64,000 nucleotides of DNA from assembly GCF_000092925.1 (NCBI RefSeq), contig NC_014217.1, forward strand, positions 3,782,001 through 3,846,000, read 5' to 3'. Below are positions 8,801-15,627 of the stretch, piece by piece. The DNA is from Ancylobacter novellus DSM 506 (lineage in GTDB: Bacteria > Pseudomonadota > Alphaproteobacteria > Rhizobiales > Xanthobacteraceae). The position numbers and the translations under genes were made by a program. The first letter of the stretch is position 1; each line of letters opens with the position of its first letter. The notes under the pieces were generated by a model that did not search any database, had not been told where the DNA came from, and saw nothing but the letters and a program-made list of their open reading frames with translations.

Positions 8801-11249
8801 GCCCGGTCACCACGCCCTGGGTGGTGACGTCGAGCACGCTGTCATTGCCGATGCTCAGCCCGAGCACGCCCAGCCCCTCGGTGCCGCTCGCCGTGCCGGC
8901 CGCGACGGAGAGGCGGTTATTGTCGCCGATGGCGAGGCCGCCGACACCGAGATATTGGCCGGTCGCCGTCCCGCTGGCGTCGATGGAGAGCTGGTTGCCG
9001 TTGCCGATCGCGGCGCCGGCGACGCCGACATAGTCGCCGGTCACCGTCCCGCCGGTGGTCACGCCGAACTGGTTGCCGTCGCCGATGGCGAGCGCCCCGA
9101 CGCCGAGATAGGCGCCGGTGATGCTCCCCGTGGTGTTGATCGCCCCGCTATTGCCGTCGCCGATCAGCGCGCCGACGACGCCGACGCCGGCCGTGCCGGT
9201 GGCATTGGAGGCGGAGATGCCGAGGCTGTTGCCGTTGCCGATGACGAGGCCCGCGACGCCGACATAGTCGGCCGTGACCGGTCCCGTGCTGGCGACGTTG
9301 AGCGCCCCGTTATTGCCGATAATGCCGCCGGCGACGCCGACATAGGCCGCGTCGACGGTGCCGGCATTGCCGACCGAGACCGTGTGGCTGTCGCCGATCC
9401 CGAGGCCGATGACGCCGACGCCGAGATTGTTCTGGATCGTGCCGGTGTTGCTGATCACCAGCGAGCCGCCGGCGCCGTTGCCGATCACCGCGCCGGCGAT
9501 ACCGACATAGCCGTCCTCGATGGTGCCGCTGTTCTGCACCAGCACGTCGTTGCCGTTGCCGATGGCGAGGCCGCCCATGCCGATGGCGAAGTCGGAGATG
9601 TCGCCACTGTTGCTGACGATCACGTCCTCAGCACCGGTGGCGCTGTTATTGCCGATCTTGCCGCCGCCGACGCCGAGGATCGGTGTCGTGCCGCTGCTGG
9701 AGAACACGTCGGCGCGGTTGTTCACCGCCGCATGGCCGGTGCCGATATTGAGCGCGATGACGCCGATCACGTCGGCATCGATGAGGCCCGCCGTGTTGAC
9801 GGTGGCGGTGCCGCTGCCCAGCGTCAGCGCGCCGGCGCCGATGATCGGCGGATCGATGATGCCGGTGAAGTCGACCGTGGCGTCGCCGCCGCCCGCGGCG
9901 ATGGCCCCGACGCCGATGAGGCCACCGGATTCGACGGTGACGAGGCCGTTCACCGTGACATTCGTATCGCCGGACGTGTTGAGGCCGAGCACGCCGCCCA
10001 GCGCGCCCGAGACGTTGCCGGTGGTGATGTCGACGGAGCCGCCCGGGCCGATGGCGGCGCCGATCACGCCGAAACCGTCCTGCCCGGTGACCGAGCCGGC
10101 GCTGGTGTCGATGTCCACCACGCCGCTCTGGCCCATGGCGAGGGCGGTGACGCCGTTGCCGGCGCCGGTGACATTGCCGGTGGCGGTGATGCTGACATTC
10201 GCCGTGCCCGCCCCGACCGGGAGGTCGTCGAGCGCGTCCGGATCGAGGCTGCCGATATCCATCAGGTCGGGCAGCTCGACGCCGTCGAGATCGTCGAGAC
10301 CCTCTACGTCGGCGCTGGCGGAGACCGCGACGATGCCGTCGCCATAGGTGCCGGTGACGTCGCCATTGGCGACGATGGTGTTGCTGGCATGGCCGTTGGC
10401 GCTCATCGCCACCGCGGTGATGCCGTTGGCGCCGGTGACGTCGCCGGCCGTGGTGATCTCGTTGGAGGCCGCGCGCGGGACGACGAGGCCGCCGGCGAGC
10501 GCGGTGGCGACGATGCCGTCGCCGTCGCCGTCATCGTCGGTGTCGCCGGTGACGGTACCGCCCTGGACGTCGATCACGTTGCGCGCATCGGTGCCGATGC
10601 CGGTCGAGAGCACGTCGATGGCGTCCACCGTGCCGCGGATCTCGTCCGTGCCGGGGCCGAGCGTGACCTCGGCCTCGCCGCCCATCAGCGGGTCGCCGAT
10701 GGCTTTGATCAGCAGGCCGTCGCCATCATTGCCGATGACGCTGCCGCCATGAATGGTGACATAGGCGTTCACGCCGGTGGCCATGATGCCGTGCCTGGCG
10801 CCGACCACGCCTGAATTGACGCCGCCGACATAGGTGGCGTTGCCCACGGGGATGCCGAGCGGCGCATAGCCATCGACGTTGACACCGTCCACACCCGGCA
10901 CCGTGCTGATGACGAGGCCGTTATTGTGGAAGGAGGCGTCGACGGCGAAGGGGTTGAGGTTCAGATTGCCGCGCACGCCGGCGCCGGCGCCGCTGACCAC
11001 GACACCGCTATTCACGGTGACGACGGCGTTCTCCAGCGACAGGCCGCCGGCCGGCTCCGTCAAGCGGTCGCCGATCGTGGTGACGGTATTGGCGCTGTAG
11101 GTCGTGCCGGCGCGTGCGTCCGGCGTTCCCGCCAGAAGCACCGTAGCCAGCGTCGCCATCGCCGTGGTGCCGAGAAGATATGTCCGCCGCTGCCCGCCCG
11201 TGCCGAAAACGCGCCGTCCCTGCCCGCCCGGGCCACCCGCAACCGCCAT
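5859..11249 (-). CDS. Large autotransporter (type Va) with repetitive beta-helix passenger
   Basis: A 1796-residue protein. I chose the ATG at 11249 because GGGGGGA lies about 5 bases upstream; the frame stays open further upstream without a good site. It has an extended signal region (hydrophobic LLGTTAMATLATVLLAG, cleavage near ARAG), then a long Gly/Asn/Thr/Val-rich passenger, and from about residue 1515 (GIWGKVIGNW) a 12-strand autotransporter barrel ending in RYQF with the terminal aromatic residue needed for barrel assembly. The passenger contains about 13 tandem 26-residue units (8.60-9.62 kb) between less regular rungs. No protease or adhesin catalytic motif is seen, so a surface adhesion or aggregation role is only an inference. 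It is monocistronic and convergent with the DUF6064 gene. Confidence 0.9.
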   Translation of the reverse strand: MAVAGGPGGQGRRVFGTGGQRRTYLLGTTAMATLATVLLAGTPDARAGTTYSANTVTTIGDRLTEPAGGLSLENAVVTVNSGVVVSGAGAGVRGNLNLNPFAVDASFHNNGLVISTVPGVDGVNVDGYAPLGIPVGNATYVGGVNSGVVGARHGIMATGVNAYVTIHGGSVIGNDGDGLLIKAIGDPLMGGEAEVTLGPGTDEIRGTVDAIDVLSTGIGTDARNVIDVQGGTVTGDTDDDGDGDGIVATALAGGLVVPRAASNEITTAGDVTGANGITAVAMSANGHASNTIVANGDVTGTYGDGIVAVSASADVEGLDDLDGVELPDLMDIGSLDPDALDDLPVGAGTANVSITATGNVTGAGNGVTALAMGQSGVVDIDTSAGSVTGQDGFGVIGAAIGPGGSVDITTGNVSGALGGVLGLNTSGDTNVTVNGLVTVESGGLIGVGAIAAGGGDATVDFTGIIDPPIIGAGALTLGSGTATVNTAGLIDADVIGVIALNIGTGHAAVNNRADVFSSSGTTPILGVGGGKIGNNSATGAEDVIVSNSGDISDFAIGMGGLAIGNGNDVLVQNSGTIEDGYVGIAGAVIGNGAGGSLVISNTGTIQNNLGVGVIGLGIGDSHTVSVGNAGTVDAAYVGVAGGIIGNNGALNVASTGPVTADYVGVAGLVIGNGNSLGISASNATGTAGVGVVGALIGDGNSGAINTTGSITGAYLGVGALAIGDGNQFGVTTGGTVTGDYVGVAGAAIGNGNQLSIDASGTATGQYLGVGGLAIGDNNRLSVAAGTASGTEGLGVLGLSIGNDSVLDVTTQGVVTGRYAGVGALSIGNRNSTNIVTNGPVTSTDGVGVAGAAIGTYTALNITTGDVSAPLMGVVGASIGNGFVTIDVNGTVEADAAGVLATKLGDGDVSVNVDGSIGGLTSAGTNFEGVFVSNSVGDGLASVSTGASASIVSDLDAIAIRKQDSDSFDGTAISVSSYGSLTAGEHGIDVQHVDGDGTVNVATYGTINAGHAGIYLIKDHGAGDVNIVAGGIINAEDGVLAYGDGQDGDLNVSTGAGGQINASYVGILAGKDFGGSGSVSIATGALSLVNAADTGLVAYSHLGGGGNDVSVSTGQFSTVTAGVDAIYVESWDNATVSVGDGATVRGDVNGAGLGNAIHIVNADLATVNVGAGAFVFSTAEGWADAVISVTSDDGATINVGSGALVSAWSYNGTTQLDLADAASRIVIDVDGAAGTINNYGTIVGLVGLTDFADTFNNLSSDTWITVGDNNFGTGTDVVNNTGVIVTAVQAGVAGQTSFLSLESFVNGNPAGTSGGVLSSIDETPGTLGRTATRDVTYVSGIFTSVGNSAVGLDTYLGGPGSTSDQLVIGGLDASGVPLTGTTLSGTTYLLIHDVNPGAAAYNIEGIQLLEVENGSAAGAGFALDPRSSYYSPRFGGVLDKGLFIYDLVTEVNADGQPEVRLVSAPDEEVFEFPSFISAAQQIWYETSGVWLDRQADLRAYVVDPALSRGPGGAPAEVTPGIWGKVIGNWATRDESVTHVGRAGTYQHDTGYSQDTYGLIAGADFGKTSGDTTWIFGVLGGYLSSSVDMEKSLNSGSFTGGTVGAYATYLNGSFFVDALFKADILTFDYDAIGLYLDINKQSSDVNSLGFTIDTGYRFNWTETLFVEPVATLSYVETNIDDIWLPPSAAVDFHDGESLRASVGARVGGRVHETENYVFEGSVTGRFWYEFKGDNYATFTSPGIEVVANDSLEGAFGEVGAALNWFGKESGWNGFVNANIKFNGDYTSGTANAGIRYQF
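8600..9620 (-). repeat. Tandem 78-bp (26-residue) passenger repeats in the autotransporter
   Basis: About 13 consecutive units follow the pattern x-G-x-V-T-x-x-Y-[VL]-G-V-[AG]-[GA]-[LA]-x-I-G-[ND]-G-N-x-L-x-[IV]. Examples are GAYLGVGALAIGDGNQ, GDYVGVAGAAIGNGNQ and GQYLGVGGLAIGDNNR. The units alternate between GVAG- and GVGALAI-type cores. Edges are approximate because outer copies decay. Each unit probably forms one or two rungs of the beta-helix. Confidence 0.75.
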
Positions 11250-11460
11250 TCGTCCCCCCAAGCAACCAGCGGGTGCACGCCGCAAGGTCGGCGCCCGCTC
11301 CGCGCATTCCTCCGATTGGGCTTCGATACGCGGCATGAAATTCGTAGCAATCCACAGAGAACCGCACAAGGAATTCCTGCTACTTTGCGTGTGCTCTGTT
11401 GTTCACATTCCATCATAATCAATAAAATTCGGATATATTCTTCAGTATAATTCCTACATC

Positions 11461-11489
11461 TTATAATATGCATTCAGTTATTATTTCAA
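11461..11489 (-). promoter_or_regulatory. Candidate sigma-70-like promoter in the AT-rich gap before the autotransporter
   Basis: The 461-base stretch 11250-11710 has no gene. About 11390-11600 is strikingly AT-rich for this genome. On the minus strand TTGAAA (11484-11489) and TTATAA (11461-11466) are separated by exactly 17 bases, giving a leader of about 200 nt before the autotransporter ATG. The rest of the gap shows no ORF or strong hairpin. Confidence 0.4.
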
Positions 11490-11710
11490 TCGAGCGAAAT
11501 ATGTCCGCAAAATGGCAAAGAAATAGCAATTATAACCGAAGGCAAGATCGGCAGCGCATAGCGTCATGGTCGGAGCGTTTTAGTTAATTTTTTGAAACAA
11601 TCTGCGCCTTTGATAGTGAGCCGGGCCTCGAATGCCTGCCACGGGCGCATTCCTTCATCGGCCGGTAATCGGCATCGCCCCCCGGAATTCACTGAAAAGA
11701 TGGTGAGACG

Positions 11711-12118
11711 TCAGCCGTTGCCCATGCCCGTGGTCAACCAGGCCGGGTCGAACCAGCGATCGGCCTCGCCGTCATAGGGCAGGCGCGTGACGTCCCAATG
11801 CCGGATCAGGTGCGCATAGCTCGCCCACACCGCCGGCCCACCGCCGATATAGATCACCCGTCCGGGGAAGGCGGCGATCATCGCCTCCGGATCTTCGGTG
11901 GAGCGGATCTCGACGATGGTGCGGTCCCGATAGGCGAAATCCGGAATGGAGGCCTTGGTGGCGGGGCCGGCCAGCAGCACATGGCCGCGCGTGGCGTCGA
12001 AGAACCGGGCGACGTCCGCCACGAATTCCGGCTCCGTCCGCCCCTCCCAGGGCAAGCTGCCGCGCAGGCCGAGCTGGCCGCTCAGCCCGACGGCGCACAT
12101 GGCGCGAATATCGGCCAT
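11711..12118 (-). CDS. Short dihydrofolate-reductase-like protein
   Basis: A 135-residue protein. The ATG at 12118 follows GGAGGGAGGAATGG; a longer open frame upstream is less likely. It has the DHFR N-terminal pattern (GLRGSLPWEGR), the ADVARF segment where DHFR carries its catalytic acidic residue (AD-L-AWF in E. coli), a GPATKAS segment at the usual GRxTxxS position, and the dinucleotide loop VIYIGGGPAVW. It stops after DRWFDPAW, so the last strands of a classic ~160-residue DHFR are absent. It may be a reductase acting on a pterin or a divergent family member. It stands alone between the autotransporter and the LysR gene. Confidence 0.7.
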   Translation of the reverse strand: MADIRAMCAVGLSGQLGLRGSLPWEGRTEPEFVADVARFFDATRGHVLLAGPATKASIPDFAYRDRTIVEIRSTEDPEAMIAAFPGRVIYIGGGPAVWASYAHLIRHWDVTRLPYDGEADRWFDPAWLTTGMGNG

Positions 12119-12226
12119 CCATTCCTCCCTCCAGTCACGGCCATTGTCCCGGCCGGGCCCGCCCATGACAACGCCCCGAACCGCGAAGCCACGGCTATCC
12201 GTCCGCACGAACGGGTGAGGAGCGCG

Positions 12227-13189
12227 TCAGCGTATCGGCACGCGCGCAGCCTCGGGGCGCGCGCGGTCGCCGCGCAGCTTCGCCTGCCAGACGCCGGCGC
12301 TCACCATCTCGGCGATGACGTCGGCCATGACCTTCGCCACCGCCTCGCTGCCGCGCGCATTCATCGTGCGCTGCGAGACCACCACCGACAGGCGCCAGGA
12401 GGGCGTGGGATCGACGATGGGAACGGCCACCATCTCGCCGCGCGCCATCTCGTCGGAGAAGGCGAAATGCGGCATCACCGCCAGCGCCCGGCGCGAGCAC
12501 ACCATGCGCGCGATGGTCGGCAGGCTGTCGCAGGCCATGGCGTTCGGCACCACGTCGTGGCGGGCGGCGAACTGCTCGATCACTGTGCGCATCACATTGG
12601 GCGCGCCCGGAAGCACGATCGGCAGCGCGAACATCTCGCGGAAGGAGATGCTGCCCTGCGCCACGACCGGATGGTCCGGCGGCGCGAACAGCATGAGGTC
12701 CTCGACCATCATCTCGGTCCAGGCCACATGCTTGAAGGCCTTGTGGTCGTAGAGCAGGGCGACGTCGAGCCGGCCCATCTGGATGAAGTCGTCGAGATAG
12801 CCGGTCATCGCCTCGACGATGTGCAGGGTGATGTTGGGCTGGCGCTCGGCCATGGCGGCGAGCAGCGGCAGCGACAGGCCGCGGCAGGCGGAAGTGGGCA
12901 GCCCCACCGAGACGCGGCCCGAGGGGGTGAGCGACTGCGAGCGCAGCACGTCGCGGGTGCGCTCGACCTCCTCAAGGATACGCCGCGCATGGTCGTAGAG
13001 CTGCTGCCCGATCTCGGTCGGGGTCACGCCGCGCGCATGGCGTAGCAGCAGCTCGACGCCGAGTTCCTCCTCGAGGTTCTTCATCTGCTGGCTCAGCGAA
13101 GGCTGGGCGATGCGCAGCACCTCGGCGGCGCGTGAGAAATTACCGCTTTCGGCGATCTGAACGAAATATTTGAGCTGGCGCAGATCCAT
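12227..13189 (-). CDS. LysR-family transcriptional regulator
   Basis: A 320-residue LysR-type regulator with an N-terminal winged helix (MDLRQLKYFVQIAESGNFSR, AQPSLSQQMKNLEEELG) and an effector domain from about residue 90 (GRVSVGLPTS...). I took the ATG at 13189 because the family conserves MDLRQL at the N-terminus. It is divergent from the Liv-type transporter operon, the classical arrangement for a LysR protein controlling its neighbour. The effector domain resembles the Nac/Cbl-like branch, but no ligand can be deduced. It is probably the local activator of the 13.5-27.3 kb operon. Confidence 0.92.
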   Translation of the reverse strand: MDLRQLKYFVQIAESGNFSRAAEVLRIAQPSLSQQMKNLEEELGVELLLRHARGVTPTEIGQQLYDHARRILEEVERTRDVLRSQSLTPSGRVSVGLPTSACRGLSLPLLAAMAERQPNITLHIVEAMTGYLDDFIQMGRLDVALLYDHKAFKHVAWTEMMVEDLMLFAPPDHPVVAQGSISFREMFALPIVLPGAPNVMRTVIEQFAARHDVVPNAMACDSLPTIARMVCSRRALAVMPHFAFSDEMARGEMVAVPIVDPTPSWRLSVVVSQRTMNARGSEAVAKVMADVIAEMVSAGVWQAKLRGDRARPEAARVPIR

Positions 13190-13307
13190 GGGGTGACCTT
13201 TCGGAGCCTCAAGTCTGTCGCCACGCAAGCAAATGTCAAACGACTAAAAAACAGCCATATGCACAAACTATCGACATATCGATTCATTTAGCAATTTGGT
13301 ATCAATG

Positions 13308-13325
13308 AGTTGCATGCATTCAACT
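13308..13325. promoter_or_regulatory. Dyad in the lysR/transporter divergent region
   Basis: The 307-base region 13190-13496 between the LysR gene and the binding-protein gene is AT-rich and gene-free. It contains AGTTG-N8-CAACT (13308-13325), a perfect short inverted repeat whose size suits a LysR site, and a weaker ATCGACATATCGAT element near 13270-13283. Either could be the LysR operator. A good ribosome site (AGGAGAA) precedes the ATG at 13497. Confidence 0.4.
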
Positions 13326-13496
13326 TCAATCATGTGTGCCTATAATTCGATACGATAGGATATGACTATATCACTGATTGGAAAATCATCTTTGTCCATA
13401 GGCCCTACTTATACGTAGCCTGTCCCTGCATCCGACAAAGACGGGCTCCGACGCCCATCCAAGACGTTCATCCTGGTCCCGACAGGAGAATTAAAC

Positions 13497-14687
13497 ATGT
13501 CTTTCAGAGGACTTACGCGCAGCCAGATGCTGGCGGCGACGGTGGCGTTCGCCCTTGTGGGTTCGGCCGCCCAGGCGGAGCAGCAGCCCTGCATCGGCAA
13601 TTCGGCGGCGGTGACAGGCCCGGCGGCCTTTTCCGGCCAGGCGATCAAGATGGGCGCGCAGATCGCCATCGACGAGATCAACGCCGCCGGCGGCGTTCTC
13701 GGAAAGAAGCTGCGGCTGGTGCAGTATGACGACGCTGGCGCCCCGCCGCGCGGCGTCGACAACACCCGCCGCATCGCCCTCGCCGACAAGTGCATCGCCA
13801 TACTCGGCGGCTTCCATTCCACCGTCGCGGTGGCGCAGGTCGAGCCGGTGCACGAGATCGGCATCCCCTATGTCGGCGTCTGGGCCGCCAACACCAAGGC
13901 GATCGAGAACGGGCGCGACCCGAACTTCATGTTCCGCGTCTCGGCCAAGGACAAGTGGGTCGCCCGCTTCCTGGTCGACGAGGCGCTGAAGCTGGCGAAG
14001 GACGGCAAGATCGCCTTCTTCTACGAGAACACCGGCTGGGGCAACGGCGCGCTGCCGGACGTGAAGGCGGCGCTGGCCGCGCGCGGCAAGGAGCTCGTCG
14101 CCGCCGAGACCTTCAACTGGAACGACCAGGACATGTCGCCCCAGGCGATCCGTGCCCGCGACGCGGGAGCGGAGGTGGTGATCGTCTGGTCGCTGGACCG
14201 CGAGGGCAACCAGATCCTGCGGGCCATGGACAAGATCGGCTACAAGCCGTCGGTCATCGGCGCCTGGGGCATCAGCGGCAATCTCGGCGAGCTCGCCGGC
14301 CCGCTCGCCAACGGCGTGCGCGTGATGCAGACCTATTCCTTCCTCACGCCGCAGGGCGACACCGGCAAGAAGGTGCTGGCGGCGCTGGCCGCGCAATACG
14401 GGCTGAAGGACCCGGCCTCGATCAAGGCGGCCTCCGGCATCGCCGACGCCTATGACGCCGTCTACATCCTCGCCGACGCCATCAAGATCGCCGGCTCCTA
14501 TGACTGGCCGAAGGTGCAGAAGGCGCTCTACGAGGTGAACCGCGACGGGCTGGTGGCGCCCTATCGCCCGGCCTTCCTCAAATCCGATCCCGAGCGCAAC
14601 GACGCCCTCCTGCCCGAGCACTACCTGCTCGCGGTCTGGCACGACGGCAAGCTGATCCCCTTCAAGGGCTCGCCCTACGACAAGTGA
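13497..14687 (+). CDS. Liv-type ABC transporter substrate-binding protein
   Basis: A 396-residue periplasmic binding protein of the Peripla_BP_6 (branched-chain amino acid/amide) class. It has a Sec signal peptide (cleavage near AAQA-E, residue 24), then GNSAAVTGPAAFSGQAIKMGAQIAIDEINAAGG, the standard first lobe. Later segments EGNQILRAMDKIGYKP and SGIADAYDAVYILADAI belong to the family fold. It is the first gene of a binding protein-permease-permease/ATPase-ATPase operon facing away from the LysR gene. A ligand in the amide, urea or amino acid range is usual for the class, but the exact ligand is unknown. Confidence 0.9.
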   Translation: MSFRGLTRSQMLAATVAFALVGSAAQAEQQPCIGNSAAVTGPAAFSGQAIKMGAQIAIDEINAAGGVLGKKLRLVQYDDAGAPPRGVDNTRRIALADKCIAILGGFHSTVAVAQVEPVHEIGIPYVGVWAANTKAIENGRDPNFMFRVSAKDKWVARFLVDEALKLAKDGKIAFFYENTGWGNGALPDVKAALAARGKELVAAETFNWNDQDMSPQAIRARDAGAEVVIVWSLDREGNQILRAMDKIGYKPSVIGAWGISGNLGELAGPLANGVRVMQTYSFLTPQGDTGKKVLAALAAQYGLKDPASIKAASGIADAYDAVYILADAIKIAGSYDWPKVQKALYEVNRDGLVAPYRPAFLKSDPERNDALLPEHYLLAVWHDGKLIPFKGSPYDK

Positions 14688-14694
14688 CGCGGCC

Positions 14695-14717
14695 GCGGCC
14701 GGACAGCCTCCGGCCGC
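14695..14717 (+). other. Intercistronic stem-loop after binding-protein gene
   Basis: GCGGCCGGA, loop CAGCC, TCCGGCCGC: a perfect 9-bp stem 8 bases after the stop codon and before the permease. Such hairpins often protect the upstream mRNA so that the binding protein is made in excess over the permeases. There is no U-tract, so full termination is not expected. Confidence 0.55.
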
Positions 14718-14751
14718 GCCCCTTCCGTTCGCCAAGCGAGGAGGCGACCCG

Positions 14752-15627
14752 ATGTCGACGGTGGCGCAGTATGTTCTCTCCGGCCTGGCCATCGGCGGCA
14801 TCTACGCCCTGGTGGCGCTCGGCTTCCACATCATGTGGTCGGCCGCCCGCGCCGTGAACTTCGCCCATGGCGACACGCTGATGATCGGCGGCCTGCTCGC
14901 CGCCTATCTGGTGGCGAGCGGCTGGCCGCTGGCCCTCGCCTGCGCGCTGGCGATCCTCGTCGGCGGCCTGTTCGGCTTCGTGCTCGAACGCCTCGCCGTG
15001 CGCCCCTTCGCGCACCAGCCCAATTCCATCGGCTGGATGCTCACCACCATCGCCGTCGGCATCATGGTGGAGAGCTACGCCACCATCGAGACGCAGGGCT
15101 ACGCGCTGCCGCTGCCCTCGCCCGGCGTCGCCGGCTCGGTGCAGGTCCTCGGCGCGGGGCTCTATCCGCAGGAGCTGGCGATCCCCGTCATCGCCCTCGC
15201 CGCCATGCTCGGCCTGCAGGCGCTGCAGCGCCACACGCTGATCGGGCGCGCCATGCAGGCGGTCGCCCACAACAAGAACGCCGCGGCGCTGATGGGCATC
15301 AATGTCGATCTCGTCGTCGCCTTCTCCTTCTCCCTCGCCAGTCTGCTCGGCGCGGCCGCCGGCGTGCTGATCGCCCCCGTGGTGCAGGCTTCGGCGACCA
15401 TGGGCCTGCTGCCGGGCCTCAAGGGCTTCGCCGTCGCGATCATGGGCGGCATCACCTCCGCACCGGGCGTGGTGATCACCGGCCTCGCCTATGGCGTCAT
15501 CGAGAAGTTCGTCGAGGGCTACGTCTCCACCGCGGCGCGCGAGATCGTCGGCTTCTCGCTGATGATCGTGGTGCTGCTCGCCTTCCCGCAGGGCCTGTTC
15601 GGCAAGCGCGAGGTGGCCAAGGTATGA
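14752..15627 (+). CDS. Liv-type ABC transporter permease (LivH-like)
   Basis: A 291-residue inner-membrane permease of the LivH class with about eight hydrophobic segments. The opening GLAIGGIYALVALGFHIMWSAARAVNFAHGD and the cytoplasmic loop GRAMQAVAHNKNAAALMGIN (which contacts the ATPase) are diagnostic. The ATG has an AGGAGGCGA ribosome site. Its stop overlaps the start of the next gene (ATGA), so the two membrane subunits are translated together. Confidence 0.92.
   Translation: MSTVAQYVLSGLAIGGIYALVALGFHIMWSAARAVNFAHGDTLMIGGLLAAYLVASGWPLALACALAILVGGLFGFVLERLAVRPFAHQPNSIGWMLTTIAVGIMVESYATIETQGYALPLPSPGVAGSVQVLGAGLYPQELAIPVIALAAMLGLQALQRHTLIGRAMQAVAHNKNAAALMGINVDLVVAFSFSLASLLGAAAGVLIAPVVQASATMGLLPGLKGFAVAIMGGITSAPGVVITGLAYGVIEKFVEGYVSTAAREIVGFSLMIVVLLAFPQGLFGKREVAKV

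Noticed and set aside
5601-10814. A 1737-codon open frame on the plus strand opposite the autotransporter
   Set aside because: It is an antisense shadow created by the repetitive, GC-biased codons of the autotransporter. It has no signal, domain or ribosome site and is Asp/Ala/Arg-rich throughout.
13190-13496. A sigma-54 promoter in front of the nitrogen-related transporter operon
   Set aside because: No TGGCAC-N5-TTGC-like element is visible on either strand of the divergent region.
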